The position numbers and the translations under genes are program-made. Shown in pieces: positions 17,437 through 26,899 of a DNA stretch of 64,000 nt (position 1 is its first letter; each line of letters opens with the position of its first letter). Below the pieces are notes generated by a model. The model was not told the origin of the DNA, searched no databases, and worked only from the letters and a program-made list of their open reading frames with translations. Source of the stretch: an uncultured Victivallis sp. (lineage in GTDB: Bacteria > Verrucomicrobiota > Lentisphaeria > Victivallales > Victivallaceae); contig CALXOA010000038.1 of assembly GCA_944389895.1 (NCBI GenBank), positions 1 to 64,000 on the forward strand. Reading direction: 5' to 3'.

Positions 17437-18484
17437 GAAATATCGTGCCGCCTGGCCGGCGCTGGTCGATTGCCTGATCAACGCCCGGAAATATGGCCGG
17501 ATGGCACATGCCTTTCTGCTGCACGCCGATACGGAGACCGTCCGCCGCGAGTTTGCGGTGGTTCTGGCCCAGATGGCTGCCTGTCCCGACGGGGTCGGCG
17601 GAGTGCCGTGTACGGCCTGCCGTGTCTGCCGTCAGCTCGAAAACGGGACCTATTCCGAACTTTACACCCTGACTCCGGTGGGCAGGATGTATCAGATCAA
17701 AGTCGGGGAGCGCGGTAAGCCGGAACCCAACACGTTGCGTTTCTTTGAGGAGCAGTTTCATCTGACCAGCACCGGCGGCGGCAATTGCAAAGTCGGGGTG
17801 ATCCATGATGCCGACCGTATGAACGATGAGTCCCAGAATGCGCTTCTGAAGACGCTGGAGGAGCCTCCGCCTCAGACGCTGCTGATTCTGACCACCGGCA
17901 ATCCGGCCGCCCTGCTGCCGACCACCCGGTCGCGTTGCCAGCAGATCTCGCTGTTGACCAACCGGTGCCGTTTTGATTTTTCCGGGGCGTCTGAACTTTT
18001 TGCCGCGCTTGGAATGCTCTTCCGGGCCGACCGGGGAGATCTGGCGGCGGCTGAGGCTGGCGCGACGGCCCTGATCCGGATTGCGGGGGGGCTCAGTTCC
18101 GACGCCACCGATCGCACGGCGGGGGAGTGGGAGGGGCGGATCGCCGCCGCCGCCCAGTCCGGTGATTCCGGATTGGCGAAGCGGGTTGAGCTTCAGGCCG
18201 CCGATGCCGGATATGGTGCCTACATGAAGGAGCGGGCCCAGTTTCTTGCCGCGATACAGACGTTCTGTTCCGAACTTTATATGCTCTCCGCCGGTGTGCC
18301 GCGGTCGGATCTCGCCAATCCGGAGGTGTTCGAAGGGGTGGAACTGCCTGCCGTGGTCGATCCCGCTCGTGGTGCGATGGCGCTCCGCGAAGCGGAAGAG
18401 CTTCTTTTTACGCTGCGGTTCAATGTTCCGGAAGAGCTGGCACTGAGAACTTTTGCCGTCAACCTTGCGATGAAGCAAAAGTAG
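17423..18484 (+). CDS. holB: DNA polymerase III delta' subunit
   Basis: A clamp-loader AAA+ subunit of 353 residues. It has the Cys-rich zinc module typical of gamma/delta' (CTACRVCRQL near residue 67), VGVIHDADRMNDESQNALLKTLEEPP, and the sensor-1/SRC region TTRSRCQQI. A Walker A motif is lacking, as expected for delta'. The tmk-holB order is conserved in many bacteria. The glmM promoter sits in the last codons of this gene. Confidence 0.9.
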   Translation: MSLFEKYRAAWPALVDCLINARKYGRMAHAFLLHADTETVRREFAVVLAQMAACPDGVGGVPCTACRVCRQLENGTYSELYTLTPVGRMYQIKVGERGKPEPNTLRFFEEQFHLTSTGGGNCKVGVIHDADRMNDESQNALLKTLEEPPPQTLLILTTGNPAALLPTTRSRCQQISLLTNRCRFDFSGASELFAALGMLFRADRGDLAAAEAGATALIRIAGGLSSDATDRTAGEWEGRIAAAAQSGDSGLAKRVELQAADAGYGAYMKERAQFLAAIQTFCSELYMLSAGVPRSDLANPEVFEGVELPAVVDPARGAMALREAEELLFTLRFNVPEELALRTFAVNLAMKQK

Positions 18485-18493
18485 TTGTATATT
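18465..18493 (+). promoter_or_regulatory. Promoter of glmM, inside the 3' end of holB
   Basis: TTGCGA (18465-18470), 17 bases, TATATT (18488-18493), about 100 bases upstream of the glmM start. Confidence 0.6.
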
Positions 18494-18596
18494 ATTTTAG
18501 TCACTTTAGTTTCCTCCGGAAGCGATGGCGGGGCAACAACGGAATGTCGCGGAGGAAACATGGTTCCTGTGTGCCAGATGAAAGGAAGAATGTCAG

Positions 18597-19949
18597 ATGA
18601 AGAAACTTTTCGGAACCGATGGTATCCGCGGGCGGGCCAACTCCTATCCGATCACTCCGGAACTTGCGCTTCAGGTCGGCAAGGCGACCGCCATGGTGCT
18701 CGGTGCCGGCGGCAGCGGTGATCGTCGCCGCGTGGTGCTCGGCAAGGATACCCGTATCTCCGGTTACATGCTTGAAAACGCTCTGACCGCCGGAATGCTC
18801 AGCATGGGCATGGATGTACTCGCCGTCGGTCCGATGCCGACTCCTGCCGTAGCCCACCTGACCAAATCGATGGGGGCTTCCTGCGGGATCATGATCACCG
18901 CCAGCCACAATCCCGCCTGCGATAACGGAATCAAGATCTTCGCCGCCGATGGTTTCAAGTTGCCGGATGAGGTTGAGCTTGAAATTGAGAAACACATCCT
19001 CTCCCCCGATCTCGCGGAAGAGCATGTCGCCTGTGAGCGGATCGGCAAGGCTTACCGGATCGACGATGCGCGCGGCCGATACATTGAATTTGCCAAGAGT
19101 TCGATTCGCAATCTGAGCCTGCGCGGGCTCAAAATCGTGCTTGACTGTGCCAACGGTGCCGCCTCTTCGATCGCGCCGTTGATTTTCCGGGAGCTCGGTG
19201 CGGAAGTGATCGAAGCCGCTGTTCATCCGGATGGACTCAACATCAACGCCGGTTGCGGCGCCACCCATCCGGAGAACATCAGCCGCCTGGTGCGAGAACA
19301 TGGAGCCGACTGCGGCATTGCACTCGACGGCGATGCCGACCGGGTGATTTTCTGCGACGCCGATGGGGTTGAGGTCAACGGAGACCGGATCATCGGCATG
19401 ATTGCTCTCGATTTCAAGCGCCGTCATCTTCTTGCCGAAAATACGGTGGTTGTCACCGGAATGAGCAATCTCGGGCTTCACCGTGCGATGAAGGCCAACG
19501 GCATTCACGTCGAGGTCACCGATGTGGGCGACCGCTATGTGATTGAGCGTATGCGGGAGCACGGTTTCAATGTCGGCGGCGAGCAGTCCGGGCACATTAT
19601 CTTCATGGATTATGCGACCACCGGAGACGGGATCATTTCGGCGCTGCACGTGCTGCAGCTGATGGTGCGCGCCAACAAACCGCTGAATGAACTCGCTTCT
19701 TTCATGACGGTGTTTCCGCAGGAGCTGCGCTCCTTTGGGATCGGGCGCAAAGTTCCTCTGGATCAGCTCTCCCTGCTGCCGCGGACGATGCGTGAGTGCG
19801 CCGCGGCGCTCGGGGATTCGGGGCGGACCATTGTGCGTTATTCCGGCACCGAGAACAAGATCCGTATCCTGGTCGAGGCGGAGCGTTCCGAACACGTCTC
19901 GGAGTGGATCGAAAAACTCTGTGCCGCCGCCCGTGAGGAACTCAAGTAA
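18597..19949 (+). CDS. glmM: Phosphoglucosamine mutase
   Basis: It interconverts glucosamine-6-phosphate and glucosamine-1-phosphate for UDP-GlcNAc synthesis. The 450 residues show all hexose-phosphate mutase landmarks: KLFGTDGIRGRAN at the start, catalytic phosphoserine in ITASHNP (Ser103), the Mg-binding LDGDADRV, GEQSGH, and the phosphate loop RYSGTENKIR. A purine-rich AAGGAAG ribosome site precedes ATG 18597. The next gene is an acyltransferase that could carry out the following step. Confidence 0.96.
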   Translation: MKKLFGTDGIRGRANSYPITPELALQVGKATAMVLGAGGSGDRRRVVLGKDTRISGYMLENALTAGMLSMGMDVLAVGPMPTPAVAHLTKSMGASCGIMITASHNPACDNGIKIFAADGFKLPDEVELEIEKHILSPDLAEEHVACERIGKAYRIDDARGRYIEFAKSSIRNLSLRGLKIVLDCANGAASSIAPLIFRELGAEVIEAAVHPDGLNINAGCGATHPENISRLVREHGADCGIALDGDADRVIFCDADGVEVNGDRIIGMIALDFKRRHLLAENTVVVTGMSNLGLHRAMKANGIHVEVTDVGDRYVIERMREHGFNVGGEQSGHIIFMDYATTGDGIISALHVLQLMVRANKPLNELASFMTVFPQELRSFGIGRKVPLDQLSLLPRTMRECAAALGDSGRTIVRYSGTENKIRILVEAERSEHVSEWIEKLCAAAREELK

Positions 19950-19973
19950 CGCCAAAATCATAAGGAGATCATC

Positions 19974-20840
19974 ATGGCTCTGGAAATCATTCCCGCAACT
20001 GTGCCGAGCCTGTGGCCGATTACCGCAGAGGTCGGTTCGATCAAAGTTGCCGGCATCACGATTGCCGAACTGACGGCCGGGCGTTTCCCGGTGCTTCCGG
20101 ACGGTCGGCGTCTGACGGTACGGGCCGACTTTCTGCCGTCCCCGGAGTTTGCCGCCGCCCTTGCGAAAGCCGGCGGCAACTGCGTTGTCCGCGATCCTTC
20201 CGACGGTGTGATTCTGGTCGAGATGTGTGTGCCCGGCGCATCCGGTTCGACGGAGCTTTCGATGGATGAGGGGTCGCTGCGCATTCGACACCCGTGGGAT
20301 CTTCTGAAACTCAATGAGGAGCTGGTCGGCGCGATGACCGGCAATGACATCCGCGGGACCGTCCGTTCCGGCGCGACGCTTGACGGCTTTGTCTCTCTCG
20401 GGGAAAACAGCGTGATTCTTCCCGGAGTCTATATCGAAGGCAATGTCGTGATCGGCCGTGACTGCAAGATCGGTCCGAATTGTTACATCCGCGGCAATAC
20501 CTCGATCGGTGACCGCTGCCATATCGGGCAGGCGGTGGAGATCAAAAACTCATTGCTGGGAGATAAGGTTTCAGTCGGTCATCTCAGCTACGCCGGCGAT
20601 TCGGTGATCTGCAACAACGTGAATTTCGGGGCGGGTACGATCATCTCGAATCTCCGCCACGACGGGCGCAATCACCGCTGGCTTGAGAATCAGGAGTTCC
20701 TGGATACCGGTCGCCGTAAGTTCGGCGCGATCATCGGGGAGGGGGTTCATACCGGGATTCATACCGCGATCTATCCGGGCCGCAGCCTTTCCGCGGGCAG
20801 CTGCACGACTCCGGGCGAAGTGGTTTCGCGTTCGAAGTAG
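19974..20840 (+). CDS. Left-handed beta-helix acyltransferase (GlmU acetyltransferase-like), no pyrophosphorylase domain
   Basis: The 288-residue protein has an N-terminal ~120-residue region of unclear fold. A hexapeptide-repeat beta-helix follows from about residue 125 (VILPGVYIEGNVVIGRDCKIGP, NCYIRGNTSIGDRCHIGQ, VEIKNSLLGDKVSVGH). The stretch ICNNVNFGAGTIISN resembles the GlmU acetyltransferase active-site region. Next to glmM, it may acetylate glucosamine-1-phosphate. The GlmU uridyltransferase domain is absent; a separate UAP gene lies at 52833. Ribosome site AAGGAG. Substrate is inferred. Confidence 0.75.
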   Translation: MALEIIPATVPSLWPITAEVGSIKVAGITIAELTAGRFPVLPDGRRLTVRADFLPSPEFAAALAKAGGNCVVRDPSDGVILVEMCVPGASGSTELSMDEGSLRIRHPWDLLKLNEELVGAMTGNDIRGTVRSGATLDGFVSLGENSVILPGVYIEGNVVIGRDCKIGPNCYIRGNTSIGDRCHIGQAVEIKNSLLGDKVSVGHLSYAGDSVICNNVNFGAGTIISNLRHDGRNHRWLENQEFLDTGRRKFGAIIGEGVHTGIHTAIYPGRSLSAGSCTTPGEVVSRSK

Positions 20841-20864
20841 GAGGACGGGAGCGGGAGTGTCGCG

Positions 20865-22877
20865 ATGGGTCTCTTCAAGCTTCATGCCCCTTTCACTCCG
20901 GCGGGGGATCAGCCCCAGGCGATCGAACAACTGGTCCGTAATCTGCGCAACGGCAGGCAGTTTCAGACTCTGCTAGGCGTCACCGGTTCCGGCAAGACCT
21001 TCACCCTGGCCGCGGCGATCGAGAAACTCGACCGGCCGGTGCTCGTATTGTCGCACAACAAGACTCTGGCCGCTCAATTGTACAGTGAGTTCAAGGCGTT
21101 CTTTCCCGAGAACGCCGTTGAATATTTCATCAGTTATTACGACTACTATCTGCCGGAGTCGTACATTCCGCAGACCGATACCTACATCGCCAAGGATGCG
21201 TCGATCAACGAGAACATCGAGAAACTCCGGCTTTCGGCGACCGCAAGTCTGGTGGAACGGCGCGATGTGATCGTGGTCGCCAGCGTTTCCTGCATTTACG
21301 GGTTGGGGTCGCCCGACGACTATGCGGATCTCTGTGTCCGGGTGGAGGTCGGAGATACGTGCGACAGGGATGAGATTCTCCGGCGGCTGGTGGAGATCCA
21401 GTACAACCGCAACGATTCCGCCCCGGAGAAGGGGGAGTTCCGGGTGCGGGGAGATGTGGTCGACATCTACGAACCGCAGCGTGACGACTTCATCCGTATC
21501 TCGTTTTTCGGGGACGAGGTCGAGGCGATTGAACGACGGGAAGCGGTTTCCGGCAAAATCAAGACCCGGCCCCGGTTTGTGACGCTCTTTCCCTGCAAAC
21601 ATTTTGTGTTGCCTCCCGAACGGATCCAGGCTGCATCCGAGGCGATTCTCGCCGAGATGGCCGAGCGTGTGGCCTGGTTCGAACGGAACAATCTGCTGGT
21701 CGAGGCGCAGCGGCTCTATCAGCGGGTCACCTACGACATTGAGATGATGAAGGAGATCGGTTATTGCAGCGGCATTGAAAACTATTCGATGTACCTTTCG
21801 AACCGCCGTCCCGGAATGCGCCCCTACTGCCTCTTCGATTTCTTTCCGCCGGATTTCCTGACTGTGATCGACGAGTCGCATGTGACGCTGCCGCAGCTTC
21901 AGGCGATGTACAAGGCTGACCGGAGCCGCAAGCAGGTACTGATCGACCACGGGTTCCGGCTGCCGACCGCGCTGGAGAACCGGCCGTTGCGTTTCGAGGA
22001 GTTTGAACAGCTCTCCGGGGACACCATATTCGTCTCGGCCACGCCCGGTCCCTATGAACTCGGGAAGTCCGGCAGGCCGGTTGAACTGGTGGTACGGCCG
22101 ACCGGACTGCTCGATCCGGTGATAGAAGTTCGACCGCTCGAGGGGCAGGTCGACGACGTGATCGCGGAAATCCGCCGCGCCGCCGCTTCCGGAGAGCGGA
22201 CTCTGGTGACCACGCTGACCAAAAAAAGTTCGGAACGGCTGGCCGACTATCTGAGTGAACTTGGAATCCGGGCCAGCTATCTGCACAGTGAACTCGACGC
22301 GCTCGAACGGGTCCGGGTGCTCAACAAGTTGCGTGACGGAGATTTTGACTGCGTGATCGGCATCAACCTGCTGCGCGAGGGAATCGACCTGCCGGAAGTG
22401 GCGCTGGTTGCGATTCTCGATGCGGACAAGGAGGGATTTCTGCGTTCGGAACGCTCGCTGGTCCAGACCGCGGGACGAGCGGCGCGGAACAAAGCGGGGC
22501 GGGTGATCCTTTACGCCGACAACATCACCCCGAGCATGCAGGGGCTTCTCGATCAGACCGCCGCCCGCCGCGCCCGTCAGATCGAATACAATGAGGCGCA
22601 TCATATTGAGCCCAGAACAATCCGGAAGGAGAAGAAGCTCACCATCGGCGAGATCATCGCGCCGGACAGTGGCAGAAAGGGAAAGTCCGCCATGCCGAAG
22701 CTGGCGGGAACCATGTTGACCGATACCGCGGATCTGGATGCCTTCGATCTCTCCGCCGCCGATCAGGAGGCCCTGATTGCCGAACTTACCGCCGAAATGC
22801 TTTCCGCCGCCGAGGCTCTCGAATTCGAGCGCGCGGCGGATCTGCGCGACCGCATCCGGATGTTGAAGAAACCGTAG
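20865..22877 (+). CDS. uvrB: Excinuclease ABC subunit B
   Basis: The nucleotide-excision-repair helicase-like subunit, 670 residues. Walker A is GVTGSGKT (38-45). The beta-hairpin used for strand insertion is YYDYYLPESYIP. Helicase motifs include VIDESHVTLPQ, FVSATPGPYE and QTAGRAARN. A C-terminal UVR motif (ALEFERAADLRDRI) binds UvrA/UvrC. Length matches the family. It probably belongs to the glmM transcript. Confidence 0.97.
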   Translation: MGLFKLHAPFTPAGDQPQAIEQLVRNLRNGRQFQTLLGVTGSGKTFTLAAAIEKLDRPVLVLSHNKTLAAQLYSEFKAFFPENAVEYFISYYDYYLPESYIPQTDTYIAKDASINENIEKLRLSATASLVERRDVIVVASVSCIYGLGSPDDYADLCVRVEVGDTCDRDEILRRLVEIQYNRNDSAPEKGEFRVRGDVVDIYEPQRDDFIRISFFGDEVEAIERREAVSGKIKTRPRFVTLFPCKHFVLPPERIQAASEAILAEMAERVAWFERNNLLVEAQRLYQRVTYDIEMMKEIGYCSGIENYSMYLSNRRPGMRPYCLFDFFPPDFLTVIDESHVTLPQLQAMYKADRSRKQVLIDHGFRLPTALENRPLRFEEFEQLSGDTIFVSATPGPYELGKSGRPVELVVRPTGLLDPVIEVRPLEGQVDDVIAEIRRAAASGERTLVTTLTKKSSERLADYLSELGIRASYLHSELDALERVRVLNKLRDGDFDCVIGINLLREGIDLPEVALVAILDADKEGFLRSERSLVQTAGRAARNKAGRVILYADNITPSMQGLLDQTAARRARQIEYNEAHHIEPRTIRKEKKLTIGEIIAPDSGRKGKSAMPKLAGTMLTDTADLDAFDLSAADQEALIAELTAEMLSAAEALEFERAADLRDRIRMLKKP

Positions 22878-22929
22878 CGGTAACAGGAGCCGTCCCGTTT
22901 TTTCGGCGCAGGATTTCCGGGGAATCCGA

Positions 22930-22958
22930 TTGCATTCGGGCGATTTCCGGTGTATTTT
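22930..22958 (+). promoter_or_regulatory. Promoter of the ExbB-like three-gene cassette
   Basis: TTGCAT (22930-22935), 17 bases, TATTTT (22953-22958), about 50 bases before the GTG at 23007. Confidence 0.6.
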
Positions 22959-23006
22959 CCCGAAATCAGGATTCACGAGTTTCACCATGCGGAGAAAGGA
23001 GTTCCC

Positions 23007-24050
23007 GTGAGAAGATTCATCCCGGTTGCGGCGGTTGCCGCGGCAGCTGCCGGATCGTTGTTTTCCGGCATTCTCTGGCTCAACAATCTGGTCAGTGCCT
23101 GGCGTTATCATGCAATGCTGGCGAGGGGGAATACCTTTGCCGGAATTTTTCCGTCGGGCCTCTGGCCGTCTCTCGACTGGAGCACGGTCGATGCTTCTAC
23201 CGTCACCACTCTGATCCCGTTTTTCGGTTTTCTTTTGATTCTTCACGGACTGCTCCGGGTGGACGGCCGTGAAGAGTGGCCGTTTTTTCCCGGCTATGAA
23301 CGGTTGAACATCGCACTCGGATTGCTCGGTACCATCTGGGGGATTATTCTGGTCGGCTACTATCCTGATGATCAGATCAACGTCACGGCGTTGATCCGTT
23401 GCTGTCTGCACACGGCGATGTTTTCGACCCTGATGGCAGTCGCATGGGTGATGGTGGTGTTGCCGGCGGTGGTGATGCCGGTAATGCGGCTCTGCCGGAA
23501 GCTGCACGGCGGCGTCGAGGCGGGAATCGATTCCATCGGCGAACTGGCGGACGAGTTCACCCGGAATGTGGGGCGGGCCGGTGAGGCGCTCGAGGCCGGA
23601 ACCGCCGACCTGAGACGCTTCCGGGCGGAGACTGCGGAGGGGATTGAAGCGCTCGCCGCGTTCCGGGCCGAGTTTTCGGGGTGTGCCGCCGAGGCTGCCT
23701 CCCGGCGGAAGAGCGAAGCGGCCTGGCTGGAGGGGGTCGCCGCGACCGCCCGGGAATTTGCCGAAGCCGGTCGCCGGATCGTGGAGTTGCAGCGGGAATT
23801 GACCGAGACCAACCGGGAACTGGCCGAACGCAACGCCGGACTTCTGCTGGAGAAGAGCAGAATCGACGAGGAGCGGCGCGAATTGTCGGAGCTCAGCAGG
23901 CAGCTGGCCGAACGCAACGCCGGACTTGAAGCGGAAAACAGTGAATTGATCGAGCGCGCCCGCACAATCACCAGACAGCTGGAAGACGCGGAAAAGAGTG
24001 TGGCGGAGTTGCGCGGTACGGTGGAAGAAGTCCGCCGGGCGCTGAGGTGA
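23007..24050 (+). CDS. ExbB/TolQ/MotA-like membrane protein with long coiled-coil tail
   Basis: The 347-residue product starts with GTG 23007 (AAAGGAG upstream). An earlier in-frame GTG lies ahead of the -10 box and is excluded. About four membrane segments occupy residues 5-28, 66-86, 99-118 and 128-158. LGLLGTIWGIILVGYY followed by LHTAMFSTLMAVAW resembles the GxxGTxxG plus TA-containing helix pair of ExbB/TolQ/MotA stators. From ~165 to the end is a charged coiled coil (RELAERNAGL occurs twice). The shape recalls ZorA, but no defence partner genes are present. It is tightly followed by a single-TM gene and a secreted-protein gene. Function unknown. Confidence 0.65.
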   Translation: MRRFIPVAAVAAAAAGSLFSGILWLNNLVSAWRYHAMLARGNTFAGIFPSGLWPSLDWSTVDASTVTTLIPFFGFLLILHGLLRVDGREEWPFFPGYERLNIALGLLGTIWGIILVGYYPDDQINVTALIRCCLHTAMFSTLMAVAWVMVVLPAVVMPVMRLCRKLHGGVEAGIDSIGELADEFTRNVGRAGEALEAGTADLRRFRAETAEGIEALAAFRAEFSGCAAEAASRRKSEAAWLEGVAATAREFAEAGRRIVELQRELTETNRELAERNAGLLLEKSRIDEERRELSELSRQLAERNAGLEAENSELIERARTITRQLEDAEKSVAELRGTVEEVRRALR

Positions 24051-24053
24051 ACG

Positions 24054-24845
24054 ATGAAACTCTCCCCCTCCCTGCGGCGCCGGATTCAGCGTGCGCTGCA
24101 CCTCGACGCCAATCCGGAGTCGGACATAGATGAGCTCAATGCCGTGCTGCTGCAGATCGCTTTGGCGTTGATGCTGGTTTTCATGATCGCTTTCTTCCTC
24201 TTCATGCGGAATACCGGCGGTGAAATCAGCAAGGTCGAAGCTCTCAGAAAAGAGGTGGAAAGCGCCCGGCGGGAAAAACTCCTGCACGCTCTCGAACAGA
24301 TGACCGAGAGGTATCGTGTCCGCTACGGGCTCAAGGCGTTCCAGCAGATCGACCCGGTTTCCGGCGCAAAGCAATACGATCTCTCCGGCATTGTCGAGGA
24401 GGGACGCTTCGCGGGGGCGGAGAATCCGCGCCGTTCCTTCCGTCTCGGCGGAGTCGCCGCCTGTTCCGATTATTCCGATCCCGCTGCTCTGGAGGAACGC
24501 TGGCGTGTTGACACGCTTCAAACTGCTGCTCTGCGGGAGGAAGAACTGCCGTCTGAACTTCGCGGTTGGCTGACTTCCGAGATCCGGCGCCGGAGCGCGA
24601 TGGTGCGGGAAGAGGTGGAGGAAGTTCAGGCGCTGGCCGCTGCGGCCCTCCAGTCCCATTTTGCGAACAATCCCGGGCTGGTTCGCGATCCTGCGGTTCA
24701 GGAGCTGCTTGACCGGATTGCCGTCGAGGCGCCGGGGACTGCGCGCGATCTGCTGCTCGCGGAACTCGCTGCCCGTTTGAAAGTTCACGTCTATGCCGAG
24801 TTGCGGCGGATCTGCGATGTCCCGATGCTGGAGAATCTGAGATGA
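24054..24845 (+). CDS. Single-TM partner of the ExbB-like protein (ExbD/MotB position), unknown
   Basis: The 263-residue protein has a short cytoplasmic basic N-terminus and one membrane helix (about residues 36-58, LLQIALALMLVFMIAFFLF). A ~200-residue extracytoplasmic part rich in Arg/Glu/Ala helices follows. Topology and position match ExbD/TolR/MotB. The membrane helix has no Asp, the residue that carries protons in those stators; acidic residues (SDIDELN) lie just before it. No OmpA-like peptidoglycan-binding motif was seen. Three bases separate it from the upstream stop, and its own stop overlaps the next ATG. Confidence 0.6.
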   Translation: MKLSPSLRRRIQRALHLDANPESDIDELNAVLLQIALALMLVFMIAFFLFMRNTGGEISKVEALRKEVESARREKLLHALEQMTERYRVRYGLKAFQQIDPVSGAKQYDLSGIVEEGRFAGAENPRRSFRLGGVAACSDYSDPAALEERWRVDTLQTAALREEELPSELRGWLTSEIRRRSAMVREEVEEVQALAAAALQSHFANNPGLVRDPAVQELLDRIAVEAPGTARDLLLAELAARLKVHVYAELRRICDVPMLENLR

Positions 24846-26764
24846 GGTATTTTTTCGCCGTTCCATTGGTCATTGTCTTTGCGGTTCTGAGACTCGCTGC
24901 CGCTGTGGAGGAGGGTGAGAGCCGGAGGTTGCTCGATCAGGAAACCGGTCTTTTGTCGGCGCGGCTTCTGGCCGCCGACGGGGGACGTCGCTGGAGTGCC
25001 GCCCCGTTTCCGGAGGCGGAGAAACTGTTGTTTGAGCGGATGAAGGCCGATCCGATCGGCGCGGCTTCTGTCGCGGCGGCACGTAAGGATGGCGGAACGT
25101 TTCTGCGCGACGCCCTCGCCGCCGATTATGCGGCTGAGTTGCGGCGTCTGCTGGAGCCGTTCCGGGAGGAGTTACAGGCGGAAACGGAGAAAATGCTCGA
25201 AAAAGTTCCGTCCGGTCTGCTGGAAAAGAAGTTTGCGTCGGTGTTCCCGGCCGCCTTTTCCGCGGCGCGAAAGAGGTTGGTTGCCGAGCAGCGTGCCGAA
25301 CTGATCGGGAAAGTCTACCCGTCCGAGGCGGAACTCGAGGAGACCGATGATGCGGAGTTGACACGGTTGCTCACCGGGCGGCTGCTCGCCCGCCGCAATG
25401 CACCGCTTTTTGAGGAGAATCTTGCATTTGTCCGCGATACGGTGATTGCTCCGGCCATCGCCTCCGGGCGGGACCAGCAGAAACGGCAGCTTGAACTGGC
25501 GGAGAGGCTTCCGGTCGCGGCGGATTTGTGGACGGCCTCCGAAATTGTTTCCGTGCTGGAGGCGGAGCTTGCCGCCGAGACCGCGAAATGGGATGATGAC
25601 AAAATCTACACGCTTTTCCGCAGAACCCGCCGTGCGATTGCTGACCGTGCCGCCCGGCTGCCCCGGGAACGTGTCGTGGCTGAACTTCCCCGCCGGATCG
25701 CGGTGCCGGATTACGCCGCGTTGCTGGCCGGTGAACCGGAGCGGCATCTCACGCCGGAACCCGGGCTCACCGCGCTCTGCGAGGCTGCGGGGCGGGAGGC
25801 CGTCATTGAAACCTTCAGGGAACTCGCCGTTCCGGAGGCAGTTGCCGCGACACTTGCCGCTGACGGCGCGGTCGGGACCGCCGCTTCCGCCGCCGCGGCG
25901 AAACTGGTTCGCCCGGCCCTGCTCGACATCCGCCGGAAAGCAACTGCCGCTCAGTTTGAGAAATATTGTCCGGAACTTGAGGCGAACCGATGGCGGGCGG
26001 AACCCGCCGTTGTCGAGGCATATTACGCAGGCGGCGGGGGACTGCCGCCGACGTTGCCGGAGTTCGAGTTCCGGGATGCGCCGTTGTTCGTTGAAACACG
26101 TACCGCCATTGCCGACCGGGTACGGGCTGTTCTCTCCCGTGCCGCGGGAGAGGTGGCCGAGCAGTTCCGGCTGGTCGCTCACGAGTATGACATGGTAATC
26201 GGAGAGATGCGGAAACGACGTGAGGAAAATGTTTCCGGCTGGCTCGGGCGCTGGTTCGGTTCCTCCGGTGTCTCTCTGGCGGAGATCCGTGAACTTTACG
26301 AGGCGAAAGTCCTGAAGCTTTACAATGCCGGACAGCGGGAGTATCGGGAATTGTTCGATTCGGTCCGGAGCGAGATCGACGTCCGTTCCCGGGCGATTTT
26401 GCAGCAACTGGAGGCTGAGCCGGAAACGAGAACAATTCCGGAAAGAGAAGAACGCCCGCCGGAGCATGTCATCCGTTGCCGGATCCGTGTTGAAGCGGAA
26501 CCGGAGATGTTGCATGTACGCCTCAACGGGCGTACCTTTTCCGCTCCGCCCGGGGAGAAGTCGGAACGCCGGCTGATTGCGGAGACCGTCGGGGAATGGA
26601 AACGTTTCAGCGAGGCCGCGGCTTCCGGAGCGGCCCGGTTCGAGGTCGAGCTTCAGATCGGCGGCGGACCGGTCTATTACCGTTTTGTCGCTCACCTGCG
26701 CGAGGAGTTGAAAACTGCCGTTGCCGGCTCCGATGCTTCCGTCAGCGATGAACTTGTCCGCTGA
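24842..26764 (+). CDS. Large secreted helical protein of the ExbB-like cassette, unknown
   Basis: The 640-residue product has a signal peptide (MRYFFAVPLVIVFAVLRLAAAVEEG) and then a long Ala/Glu/Arg-rich helical region. A C-terminal ~100-residue part after an acidic EREERPPEH linker is predicted beta-rich (IRCRIRVEAEPEMLHVRLNG, FEVELQIGGGPVYYRFVAH). No known family was recognised. ATG overlaps the previous stop (ATGA), so it is made with the membrane pair and likely acts with it in the periplasm. Confidence 0.6.
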   Translation: MRYFFAVPLVIVFAVLRLAAAVEEGESRRLLDQETGLLSARLLAADGGRRWSAAPFPEAEKLLFERMKADPIGAASVAAARKDGGTFLRDALAADYAAELRRLLEPFREELQAETEKMLEKVPSGLLEKKFASVFPAAFSAARKRLVAEQRAELIGKVYPSEAELEETDDAELTRLLTGRLLARRNAPLFEENLAFVRDTVIAPAIASGRDQQKRQLELAERLPVAADLWTASEIVSVLEAELAAETAKWDDDKIYTLFRRTRRAIADRAARLPRERVVAELPRRIAVPDYAALLAGEPERHLTPEPGLTALCEAAGREAVIETFRELAVPEAVAATLAADGAVGTAASAAAAKLVRPALLDIRRKATAAQFEKYCPELEANRWRAEPAVVEAYYAGGGGLPPTLPEFEFRDAPLFVETRTAIADRVRAVLSRAAGEVAEQFRLVAHEYDMVIGEMRKRREENVSGWLGRWFGSSGVSLAEIRELYEAKVLKLYNAGQREYRELFDSVRSEIDVRSRAILQQLEAEPETRTIPEREERPPEHVIRCRIRVEAEPEMLHVRLNGRTFSAPPGEKSERRLIAETVGEWKRFSEAAASGAARFEVELQIGGGPVYYRFVAHLREELKTAVAGSDASVSDELVR

Positions 26765-26837
26765 GATCCGGATGGTCTGACTTCGAAGGATGTTGCATTT
26801 TTCACATTTTTAACGCCGTTTCCCCGGGGGGATTCGA

Positions 26838-26868
26838 TTGAAATCGCCGGGGAGCCGGTGTCTATTTT
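26838..26868 (+). promoter_or_regulatory. Possible promoter of the MFS gene
   Basis: TTGAAA (26838-26843) and TATTTT (26863-26868) with a 19-base gap, longer than other promoters here. The -10 box is placed about 30 bases before the ATG at 26900. Confidence 0.35.
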
Positions 26869-26899
26869 CCGGCGGTGTGGAAAAAAGTGGAGTCGGAAC

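Noticed and set aside
20973..24866. A 1297-codon open frame on the minus strand opposite uvrB and the ExbB-like gene
   Set aside because: It lies antisense to clear genes, has low-complexity His/Arg/Pro-rich sequence and no family motif; such frames are common in GC-rich DNA.
23007..26764. Zorya anti-phage system
   Set aside because: The ZorA-like shape is suggestive, but the second protein lacks the TM Asp and any peptidoglycan-binding domain, and no ZorC/ZorD/ZorE-type gene is near.
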